Of a stretch of DNA of 64,000 bases, positions 9,431-17,260 are shown piece after piece (within the stretch, counting starts at the first letter, position 1; every line of letters begins with the position of its first letter). The position numbers and the translations under genes were made by a program. The stretch is from JANXLS01 sp038227045 (GTDB lineage: Bacteria; Planctomycetota; SZUA-567; H5-PLA8). The notes under the pieces were generated by a model. The model was given only the letters and a program-made list of their open reading frames with translations. It did not search any database and was not told the DNA's origin. Where the stretch lies: contig JBBRQD010000002.1 of assembly GCA_038227045.1 (NCBI GenBank), positions 1 to 64,000 on the forward strand, given 5' to 3'.

Positions 9431-10648
9431 ATGCACGAATCGAAACCAAGGTTCAACGCACCCCGATCCGCGCGCGTCACTACGCGATGCACCTGCTTCA
9501 TCACAAGCCTGCTATTAATCTGGGCGATATCGCAATCCTCAATTCGTAGCGCGGACACCGAAGCCAAAAAGCCCGATGCGCCGACTCCAGCTCCCACCGC
9601 GGCGGTGCGCTCAAACGATGATTCCGAATCCGGTGCCGAGCAATCCACCGATCGCAAGTCCGTCGAACGCAGCGTCGCAGCCGGCCTCAACTTCCTGCGC
9701 GCGACCCAGCACCCTGACGGATCGTTCGGAAATCAGCAGCAGCACTTGCAGACCGGCCTGGCCATCCTCGCGTTTCTTTCAGCCGGCGCAACGGCGGATA
9801 TCGATTCGTCGTCCGCGCTCCCAAAGGCCGCGGCCTGGATGCTTCAACACACGGGTGACGATGGATTTCTCGGTGACGGGGAAGCACCGCACGAGAGCCA
9901 CGCGGTGAGCGCGCTCGCGCTCAGCGAACTCATCGGCATGCTCCCCGACCCCACACAGGACGCCGCCATCGTGCGCCGCGCCGACGACGCGCTGCGCTAC
10001 ACGCTGGCCGTGCAAGACAAGGCCGTGGGCGCGGAGTTCTACGGCGGATGGAAGATTGCGCCGAAAGACAAAGGCAACGACCGGCGCGTCACCGCGTGGT
10101 GCCTCTATTTCTTGAAAAGCATGGAACTGCGCAGACGCGAGATTCCGAAGTCGGCGTACGCGCGCGCTCTCTCTTTTATGGAGGGCAGCCAGAAAGTCCC
10201 GTTCAGCGAGAAAAAATTCGACGTGACGGACACTGGCGGATTCTCTTACGACGCGGCCGGCCTCCCCGTGATCAGCGTCACGGGTGCGGGTTTGGCGTGC
10301 ATGAGCCTGTTTGGGCGAGACCGCGAACGGCGCGATCACGCCGTCAACTGGTTCCACAACAATCTGATTCTCTGGTACGGTCCCAATTTTTACGACACGA
10401 ACTTTTTCGCCGCGCGCGGCCTCTTCCGCGAGATGCGCCGCACTGAAAAAGGACGGCGCGTCGCACAAGCCTATTTCACGCGGGTTCAGACAATGCTGCG
10501 GGACCATCAGAACTCTGACGGAAGTTTCCAAATCCCGCCGGCCAATGCGGAAAACACAATCATCATGGGCAAGACCTACGCCACGGCCTTGGCCGTGTTG
10601 ATTCTCGACGCCGACCGCGAGCTGTTGCCGATCGATGCGGCGGAATAA
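9431..10648 (+). CDS. Exported prenyltransferase/squalene-oxidase-fold (alpha/alpha toroid) protein
   Basis: A 405-aa protein. The ATG at 9431 is chosen because the in-frame region before it (9305-9430) is the palindromic repeat, and GGGAG (9418-9422) lies 8 bases upstream. Residues about 15-40 form a signal peptide or anchor, followed by a charged Pro/Ala linker. The rest has repeats of the form 'GLNFLRATQHPDGSFG', 'AAAWMLQHTGDDGFLG' and 'MLRDHQNSDGSFQ', typical of the prenyltransferase and squalene-oxidase repeat (QxxDGSW-like). The terpene cyclase DxDD and DCTAE active-site motifs were not seen, so a binding or scaffold role is more likely than terpene synthesis. Such proteins recur next to MoxR/DUF58/DUF4159/ExbBD genes in planctomycete-type genomes. 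Confidence 0.75.
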   Translation: MHESKPRFNAPRSARVTTRCTCFITSLLLIWAISQSSIRSADTEAKKPDAPTPAPTAAVRSNDDSESGAEQSTDRKSVERSVAAGLNFLRATQHPDGSFGNQQQHLQTGLAILAFLSAGATADIDSSSALPKAAAWMLQHTGDDGFLGDGEAPHESHAVSALALSELIGMLPDPTQDAAIVRRADDALRYTLAVQDKAVGAEFYGGWKIAPKDKGNDRRVTAWCLYFLKSMELRRREIPKSAYARALSFMEGSQKVPFSEKKFDVTDTGGFSYDAAGLPVISVTGAGLACMSLFGRDRERRDHAVNWFHNNLILWYGPNFYDTNFFAARGLFREMRRTEKGRRVAQAYFTRVQTMLRDHQNSDGSFQIPPANAENTIIMGKTYATALAVLILDADRELLPIDAAE

Positions 10649-10667
10649 ATGTACAGAGGAGCACGCA

Positions 10668-13244
10668 ATGAAGGATCGAAAATCACAGTGGCATTTGCAC
10701 CGCGCAATCCTCGGCGCAGGCCTCATCCTGACCGTCGTCGCAATCGGCGGCGAACCCACGCCCCCAGCCGGCGGACCGTGGACCTGGAAAGCCTCCGACC
10801 TCGCCCTGCCCGACGGCAAGCCGGCGAATTGGGTTCCGAAAAACATGGCGCGGCTGTTCAAAATCGTCGAGGACGCCGAGGCCCCGGGCGGCAAAGCGTT
10901 GACCCTGACTGTTGACAAGCGCATCATCCGCGAAGCTGATATTCCAGTTCTCATCACGCCGGGATTGTCGCGCAAAGAGGCGCCAGTCGGAACCTATCGC
11001 GTCACAGCGCGCTTCAAGATCGCCGGGATGCTCAACGCGATCGGCACTGCGATTCATTTCGGCTCGGAAGAAGGCCAGCTCAGTCGGTATTTCCTCCCGA
11101 CAATTCACGGCTTCAATTTCGATCGCGAGGACGCGTATCAGGAATTCAGCTATCTCGTCGAAGTCGTCGAACCGGACTTCGTCACGAACCGGCCGATACG
11201 CGACACAGCGCGGGGCGCGCTCGGCGCGGGATGCCCGAGCAAGGCGCAGGTCGAGTTGTGGAAAAAAGGTCTCGAAGATTCGCCCGAAGATCAGGAGAAA
11301 AAACGCAAACAGATTGAGCAGACTCAGAAGAACGCGCTGGCTCAATGGCAGAACGGAAAACTTGTCGCGCACCTGAATCTTCTGCGCACATTTACGCTCA
11401 ATTTTGGCCGCGCCCACAATACGCTGCAATCCATCACAGTGGACACAATCCGGATTGAGCGCGTGCCCGAACCCGGCGACATCGTCGTGCGGCAGGTGCT
11501 CCCGCAGAAGTGCTGGCTGCGTCCGGGCGGCGAGCAGCTCTTCCACGTCTGGCTGCACAACCGAAGCGGCCAACCAGGTAAAGGGGCGTTGAAGCTCACC
11601 GTGATCCACGGACTCGCCGAACCCATTCCCATCGCCACAAAGGAAGTCGCACTCGAAAGCGGAAAATATTCCGTCTTCGATATTCCCTGGACGCCACCCA
11701 AAGACCAGGATCTCTGGGGCTGCGAAGTCGTCGCCGAGTGGGTTCGCGATGGAAAAGCCACCTCCTCCGCGCGGGACGTCTTCAGCGTCCACGCCAATCC
11801 ATGGGCCGTGATGAACTTCGGCGGCTCCAACCGCAACCGCAATCCGTACTACTCTCCGCCGGACTACAAAAATTACTGCGAGTCCTTCGGCGTTACGCCC
11901 GGCGACGCGCTGAAACCGTTTCCCGAAAATCCCGAACTGCCGTACTACACGGGCATGAGCGGCTATTACACGCACGTCGATATGCAGAAGCACCTCTGCC
12001 AGCACAACAAGTCAATCGGCGTCGCGAGCTTTATGTATATGCAGCCCTCTGCCGGAACCGGCATGTACGCCGAAGAAATCTACCTGAAGCATCCCGAGTG
12101 GTTTTTCTCGCGCGTCGCATGGACCGACCAGATTCACGATAAATGGGAAAGCGCGCAGAAAGACCTCATCGCGCGCTGGGAGGAAGGCAAGATGCCCGAA
12201 AAGCCCCCCGTGTTGCTGCATGTCGAACACACGCCGAATTACGCGGTCGATCAGGTGTTCAATATGCTGGCCGAAGGCATCCGTAAAAACCTGGAATACG
12301 TTGGCTACGATGGCGTGCGCTGGGACGGAACGATTTCCGCCGGCAGCCTCAACCGCATGGGCATCCAAATCGGTCCGGGCAGTCCGGAAGCCGACATGAA
12401 ACTCACTGTCGATCGCGTAAACGCCATGAAGCGCGAGGCTCGAAAAAGCACGCCAACCTACACGGAAGGAGCGAACATCGGCGTGCCGTCCGAAGTTTAC
12501 AATCGCAAAGCCACCGCTCCGCCGCCGGAGAAAGACGCCTACCGCGTGGCCTTCCTGGCCGATGAGTCAAGCGTCATGGATGAAGGCTGGATGGGCGCGT
12601 ACATCTACAGCGACCCACGCAACATCGTCAAAGATTACTTCTGGGGCGCGCGCCAGGAATCGGCGTACTGCAGGAAACTCGGCGGCTTTTTCCACAGCTT
12701 TACGCCCGCGCGTGACGGTACGCCGTACTTCGTCCAAAGCATCATCTATCATTCGTTGCTGATTCCGCTTGCCGGCGGAATGTACCCGGGCCAGTACTCC
12801 TGTCCCCCGGCCAGCGATACGGGCTTCGCGCATTTCGCCACGCGCTTCAGCGAATTCCTCTTCGATCTCCAGCTCAAGCAGCTCGACGATGCAGGCAAAA
12901 TCATAAAGATCGATGCGCCTCGCGATCTCTGGTACGACGAAACCGCTGTCTGGCGGGACTTGCCCGACGGCCGCCGCCGCTACGTGATTCCCATTGTCAA
13001 TCCTCCCACCATCGAGCGGTTCATGACCGACCGCTTCTCCGAATTGCCGGAACCTTTCAACGCGCCGCTCGGAGTCGAAATCAAAATTCCACAGGATTTC
13101 AAAAGCGCGAAAGCGTGGATGCTGACGGCCGAACCCGAGACCAGCGCCGTCGCGCTCGATACGCAGATCGACGGCGGAACAGCCTCATTTAAAATTCCAA
13201 AATTGACCACGTTTCGCGTGATCGTCATTGAATTCGGCAAATAA
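10668..13244 (+). CDS. Secreted TIM-barrel glycoside-hydrolase-like protein
   Basis: An 858-aa protein starting at ATG 10668, with AGAGGAG (10655-10661) six bases upstream; an earlier in-frame ATG (10635) would overlap the previous gene. Residues 1-30 are a signal peptide (KDRKSQW then a hydrophobic core to AIGGEP). The N-terminal 300 residues look like beta-sandwich domains. A TIM barrel follows, with GYDGVRWDGT near residue 550 and LADESSVMDEGW near 630, then a C-terminal beta domain. The barrel motif matches that of the divergent gene at 199-4719 (GWDGIRWDGH). The catalytic residues and substrate are not certain. Its position between envelope genes suggests a periplasmic or surface role in glycan handling. 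Confidence 0.6.
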   Translation: MKDRKSQWHLHRAILGAGLILTVVAIGGEPTPPAGGPWTWKASDLALPDGKPANWVPKNMARLFKIVEDAEAPGGKALTLTVDKRIIREADIPVLITPGLSRKEAPVGTYRVTARFKIAGMLNAIGTAIHFGSEEGQLSRYFLPTIHGFNFDREDAYQEFSYLVEVVEPDFVTNRPIRDTARGALGAGCPSKAQVELWKKGLEDSPEDQEKKRKQIEQTQKNALAQWQNGKLVAHLNLLRTFTLNFGRAHNTLQSITVDTIRIERVPEPGDIVVRQVLPQKCWLRPGGEQLFHVWLHNRSGQPGKGALKLTVIHGLAEPIPIATKEVALESGKYSVFDIPWTPPKDQDLWGCEVVAEWVRDGKATSSARDVFSVHANPWAVMNFGGSNRNRNPYYSPPDYKNYCESFGVTPGDALKPFPENPELPYYTGMSGYYTHVDMQKHLCQHNKSIGVASFMYMQPSAGTGMYAEEIYLKHPEWFFSRVAWTDQIHDKWESAQKDLIARWEEGKMPEKPPVLLHVEHTPNYAVDQVFNMLAEGIRKNLEYVGYDGVRWDGTISAGSLNRMGIQIGPGSPEADMKLTVDRVNAMKREARKSTPTYTEGANIGVPSEVYNRKATAPPPEKDAYRVAFLADESSVMDEGWMGAYIYSDPRNIVKDYFWGARQESAYCRKLGGFFHSFTPARDGTPYFVQSIIYHSLLIPLAGGMYPGQYSCPPASDTGFAHFATRFSEFLFDLQLKQLDDAGKIIKIDAPRDLWYDETAVWRDLPDGRRRYVIPIVNPPTIERFMTDRFSELPEPFNAPLGVEIKIPQDFKSAKAWMLTAEPETSAVALDTQIDGGTASFKIPKLTTFRVIVIEFGK

Positions 13245-13259
13245 GAAAGGAGCAAGACG

Positions 13260-15299
13260 ATGTCAAAGCATAATCACCTCCTGTCGCTCCTGTCACTGCT
13301 TTTCGCAGCCTGCGCGTGGATTCCCTCGTCAGCGTTTTCCGGCGAAGGCCAGGCGCGCGAAGGCTGCCACATCGAAGAAATCACCGATCAGGACGGCGAC
13401 CTGCAAATACTGCTGGAGTCCGAGTGGATCACCATGCACATCCAGCCCGGATTGGGTTCGACGATCGTGCGTTTTATTTTCCGGCCCACGGGCAACGATA
13501 TTCTCGACGAAGTCCAGCCGAAGCTGCTCACGGCCGGCGGCGGATTGTTGCAGGACAATTTCTGGGAGCAGGATTGGCGCTACAGCGAATTTCGCGGAAA
13601 ATTTTACGACTACCAGATCATCAAAAACAAGCCGGACGAAGTCGCCGTTTCGTTCGAAACAAAGAGCGTCGGCTGGCTCCAGGCGAATAATTCCGGGATC
13701 ATTTCGAAGCTTCTGTCCGATGTGAAAATTCGCCGCACCGTGCGGCTGAAAAGCGGTTCGCCTTATTTTCTTTTCGACTTGGAACTCATCAACGAAGGCA
13801 AGAATACCAAGCTGCCGCTGATGTGGGTTCACAACGGCTCGATCATCGATCCCGATCAGGGCGATTTCATGCACCGCCCCAGCGCCCGCGGAATTCAGCG
13901 CATCGGCAAGATGGGCGTCGCAAACACTTCCGACATCGGCGGTGACAAGCAATACGTCTACGATTTCAACGAAGGCTGGTCCGCCTGCATGGCCCCCGCG
14001 CGCAAAGAAGGCATCGTGTATTTAATGGACTACGATTACATCAATTTCATGTACAACTGCGGGACCACCACCGCGGAATGGATCTATGACAACGTGCTCA
14101 TCCCGCGCGATCACCCATGGAAAGGACGCACGTATATTCTGCCCGTCATGGGACTGAGCCGGGTGGATTTCGCAAACGAACATTTCATTCTCGAAATCGA
14201 ACCGAAGCGCGAAAAGGGACGCTTGGAATTCACCTTTCACGCCACGGCATCGTATCAGGCCGTAAAACGAATCACGCTGAACACGGAGATGGTCTCGGAC
14301 CATCTGACCACGCCAAAATCGCGCAAACTCGATCCCGTCGAATTGACCGACCTGGGTGTCGCGGCGGTTGCTGGAACTGTTGCGGTCGAAGATCCGCCGC
14401 TCGATCCGCTGCTCTTGAACATCAAAGCGCATATTGAGCTTCCCGACGGTAAAATCGTCACCAAGGAATTTCAATACTTCCACGTCGGCGAATACAAATT
14501 TGGCGACAACATTCGCCAGGACATGCATTCGCCGGTGGTCAAGCTGAATCGCCCGCTGCAAGCGCCGTGGATTCCGCAGCCAAAGGAAGGTGCGACAGTG
14601 AACCGCACCGATTGGAATGTCTTCGCGGTCCTCGGAAATCATTCGCGCGCGCTGCAGCTTCGCGAAGCCATCCGCGAAATGCCGGCGGCCCTCAGCGATG
14701 AAAACGACATCGGCTACACGCCGGGCTGGACCGTGAGCCAACTGGGGCTGACGGATTTTCCCTATGACTACGCCCGGCTCCTTAATTACCGCGTCGTAGT
14801 CTGGGCGAATGCCGAGCCCGAAGTTGCCCGGCGCGTCGGAGCGTCGATGCTCGTCAACTACCTGAAGCGCGGCGGCGGTCTGGTGCTCACCGGCGGCGAC
14901 AGCGCGTTCGAACACGAGTACTCTGACCCGCCGCACGAAATCAACGACTACCTTCCACTTAAGGCCACGCCGAACAATCTCCGCAAGGAGGCGTTGCAAC
15001 TCAACAGCCCGGTGAAGGACCATCCCATTTTCAAGGACATCGACATGTCCAAATTGCCATACGCATTTTTCACCCATCGCGCGGAATTGAAGGCCGAACT
15101 GAATCCAAAGGTGCTCCTGAAAGTGGGCGAGCACCCGTTCATCGTCGAACTGACGCGCGGCGATCAGCGAACACTCTGCGTGCTCTGCGCGCCGTTTGGA
15201 GACGAGGCGGAATTCCCGGGCAAGATGCCGGTCTGGAAATGGGATCAGTGGAAGAAACTAATCGCAAACGTGGTGCGGTACGCCGGTCATGACAAATAG
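13260..15299 (+). CDS. Secreted protein with mutarotase-like N-terminal part and GATase-like C-terminal domain
   Basis: A 679-aa protein with a signal peptide (hydrophobic to about residue 26, SSAFSGEG). AAGGAG (13247-13252) precedes ATG 13260 by seven bases. Residues about 35-330 look like an all-beta domain of the galactose-mutarotase-like superfamily, starting with a LESEWITMHIQPGLGS strand pattern and including WVHNGSIIDPD; this is a fold impression, not a firm match. Residues about 460-679 have a GATase-like fold: YRVVVWANAEPEV, then LKRGGGLVLTGGDSAFE. No Cys-His-Glu triad was seen, so amidotransferase activity is unlikely. It ends at the stop whose last bases overlap the ribosome-binding site of the MoxR gene, so the two are likely coupled. 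Confidence 0.55.
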   Translation: MSKHNHLLSLLSLLFAACAWIPSSAFSGEGQAREGCHIEEITDQDGDLQILLESEWITMHIQPGLGSTIVRFIFRPTGNDILDEVQPKLLTAGGGLLQDNFWEQDWRYSEFRGKFYDYQIIKNKPDEVAVSFETKSVGWLQANNSGIISKLLSDVKIRRTVRLKSGSPYFLFDLELINEGKNTKLPLMWVHNGSIIDPDQGDFMHRPSARGIQRIGKMGVANTSDIGGDKQYVYDFNEGWSACMAPARKEGIVYLMDYDYINFMYNCGTTTAEWIYDNVLIPRDHPWKGRTYILPVMGLSRVDFANEHFILEIEPKREKGRLEFTFHATASYQAVKRITLNTEMVSDHLTTPKSRKLDPVELTDLGVAAVAGTVAVEDPPLDPLLLNIKAHIELPDGKIVTKEFQYFHVGEYKFGDNIRQDMHSPVVKLNRPLQAPWIPQPKEGATVNRTDWNVFAVLGNHSRALQLREAIREMPAALSDENDIGYTPGWTVSQLGLTDFPYDYARLLNYRVVVWANAEPEVARRVGASMLVNYLKRGGGLVLTGGDSAFEHEYSDPPHEINDYLPLKATPNNLRKEALQLNSPVKDHPIFKDIDMSKLPYAFFTHRAELKAELNPKVLLKVGEHPFIVELTRGDQRTLCVLCAPFGDEAEFPGKMPVWKWDQWKKLIANVVRYAGHDK

Positions 15300-15303
15300 G
15301 AGG
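15298..15303 (+). promoter_or_regulatory. AGGAGG ribosome-binding site that sets the GTG start of the MoxR gene
   Basis: A full-consensus Shine-Dalgarno sequence overlaps the upstream TAG stop (15297-15299) and lies seven bases before GTG 15311. It supports both the non-ATG start and translational coupling. Confidence 0.75.
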
Positions 15304-15310
15304 CAGGACT

Positions 15311-16333
15311 GTGACATCAAAAGAATCGACTCCGCAGGTTGACGAGCGGACGTTCAAAGAACTGGTTGCAAAGGTTGGCCGGGTTCGCGAAGAAGTGGGC
15401 AAGGTCATCGTCGGCCAGGGTGAGGTCATGGACCAGTTGCTCATGGCCATCTTCGCCGGCGGACACTGCCTGATGGAAGGCGTTCCGGGGCTGGCGAAGA
15501 CGCTGATGGTCAGCACGCTCTCGCGCGTCCTCAGCCTCAGTTTCAAGCGCATCCAATTCACGCCTGACCTCATGCCCGGCGATATCACCGGCAGCGACGT
15601 GCTGGCCGAGCAAGAGGATGGAAAGCGCAAATTCGTTTTCGTCGAAGGCCCTCTTTTCGCGAACATGATTCTCGCCGACGAAATCAATCGCACGCCGCCG
15701 AAAACGCAGGCCGCGCTGCTCGAAGCAATGCAGGAGCACCGCGTCACGGTCGGCCGCGCAACCTGCACGCTGCCCAGCCCCTTCTTCGTCCTCGCGACGC
15801 AGAACCCCATCGAGCACGAGGGCACCTACCGGCTCCCCGAAGCGCAGCAAGACCGCTTCATGTTTTTTATTTTGGTGGAGTATCCGGAGAAGGACGAAGA
15901 ACTCGAAGTCGTCAAGCGGACCACGCGCAACACCGCGCCGCAACTGACTCCGATTCTTTCGGGCGAGGATATTCTCGCCGGTCAGCGCCTCGTCCGCGAA
16001 ATTCCGGTGGCCGATCATCTCGCCGAATTCGCCGTCTCAATCGTGCGCGCCAGCCGCACACGCCGCGGCAAAGAAGGCGACGCAAGCGTCCCGGATTTCA
16101 TCCGCAAATACCAACAGTGGGGCGCCGGTCCGCGAGCCGCTCAATATCTGATTTTGGGAGCGAAAGCCCGCGCGTTCCTGAACGGCCACACGCATGTCGC
16201 AAAGGAAGACATACTCGCGGTTGCGCCGCCGGTTCTACGCCATCGAATCATGGTGAATTTTGCCGCGGAAGCCGAAGGCATTTCCTCCGAGCACATCATC
16301 AAATGGATTTTGGAGCATCTGCCGCATGACTAA
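15311..16333 (+). CDS. MoxR-family AAA+ ATPase (operon A copy)
   Basis: A 340-aa protein with a GTG start. Walker A is GVPGLAKT at residues 57-64, Walker B includes ILADEINR with DE at 123-124, and the ATQNPIEHEGTYRLPEAQ stretch is the MoxR-typical sensor-1 region. Length and motifs fit a full MoxR AAA core with its lid domain. MoxR proteins are hexameric ATPases that work with VWA partners in maturation of other proteins. The next three genes (DUF58 and two VWA membrane proteins) are the classical partners. The end overlaps the DUF58 start by 8 bp (ATGACTAA), so the two are translationally coupled. It is a clear paralog of the gene at 48668-49669. The client is unknown. Confidence 0.95.
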   Translation: MTSKESTPQVDERTFKELVAKVGRVREEVGKVIVGQGEVMDQLLMAIFAGGHCLMEGVPGLAKTLMVSTLSRVLSLSFKRIQFTPDLMPGDITGSDVLAEQEDGKRKFVFVEGPLFANMILADEINRTPPKTQAALLEAMQEHRVTVGRATCTLPSPFFVLATQNPIEHEGTYRLPEAQQDRFMFFILVEYPEKDEELEVVKRTTRNTAPQLTPILSGEDILAGQRLVREIPVADHLAEFAVSIVRASRTRRGKEGDASVPDFIRKYQQWGAGPRAAQYLILGAKARAFLNGHTHVAKEDILAVAPPVLRHRIMVNFAAEAEGISSEHIIKWILEHLPHD

Positions 16334-17255
16334 CGCCGGTGAGACGGATACAAGCCACGTCGATCCCGTCACGTCACTGTTGTCGGGCGATCTCGTCGAG
16401 CGCCTGCGCCAGCTCGAAATTTTTTGCCGTGAGCGCGTCGAAGGCCGGCGCGCGGGCGACAACCGCTCGCCGCTGACAGGCTCAAGCCCCGACTTCCTGC
16501 AGCACCGCCCGTACTTTCCCGGCGACGACCCGCGCCGGCTCGACTGGCGCGTACTCGCGCGAACCGACAAGTCCGTCATCCGCCAGTATGAAGAAGTCAC
16601 GAATCTCGAAATGACCGTCATCGTCGATCGCTCCGGTTCGATGGGCTATGCGGGCCGCAGCTTAAGCAAACACGAATATGCCGTGCGCTGCGCGGCCATC
16701 TTGATGTATTTGATGTTTCAGCAGAAAGACGATTTTGCGCTGATTCTATTCGGCAAAGATGCAGCCGAACGCTGCCCCGCGGGAGGAACGCGGTTGCGGC
16801 TGCGGCGCGCATTCGAGAAACTCATTGCATCGCAGCCCGCGGGCGAAACGCACTTCGACGCGTGCTTCCGCCAGGTCGAGTCGCGCGTGACGCGGCGCGG
16901 CATCGTCGTGGTGCTCTCCGATTTTATGGACGATCCGCAAAAACTCGCGCGGACCATGGGACGCCTACGCCTGCGGGGCCACGACGTCATCGCGCTGCAA
17001 GTTTTCGATCCCACCGAATGCGAACTCGAGTTCGTCGACTTCACCCGCTTCCGCGACCTCGAGGACGGCGAATTGATCGGTGTCGATCCGCTGCTGATCC
17101 GCGACGAATACCGGCGGCAGTTTCAACAACACACCGAGACACTGCGGGCGCAATGTCTCGCGCAGGGAATTGACTTCGCCGCTCTTTCAGTCGGCGACGA
17201 TTACGAAGCGGCGATGAGCCAGTATCTGCGCCATAGACAAGCGATATTAAGGTGA
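16326..17255 (+). CDS. DUF58 protein with VWA-like MIDAS (operon A copy)
   Basis: A 309-aa protein starting at ATG 16326, which overlaps the moxR stop; a longer frame to 16260 runs inside moxR and is not needed. It has the DUF58 signature YFPGDDPRRLDW (63-74) and, downstream, an intact MIDAS DxSxS motif DRSGS (101-105). It lacks an obvious membrane helix, so it is cytoplasmic. DUF58 proteins form the link between MoxR and the membrane VWA proteins. Its TGA stop overlaps the GTG just before the next start. Paralog at 49677-50585. Confidence 0.93.
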   Translation: MTNAGETDTSHVDPVTSLLSGDLVERLRQLEIFCRERVEGRRAGDNRSPLTGSSPDFLQHRPYFPGDDPRRLDWRVLARTDKSVIRQYEEVTNLEMTVIVDRSGSMGYAGRSLSKHEYAVRCAAILMYLMFQQKDDFALILFGKDAAERCPAGGTRLRLRRAFEKLIASQPAGETHFDACFRQVESRVTRRGIVVVLSDFMDDPQKLARTMGRLRLRGHDVIALQVFDPTECELEFVDFTRFRDLEDGELIGVDPLLIRDEYRRQFQQHTETLRAQCLAQGIDFAALSVGDDYEAAMSQYLRHRQAILR

Positions 17256-17260
17256 GCACT

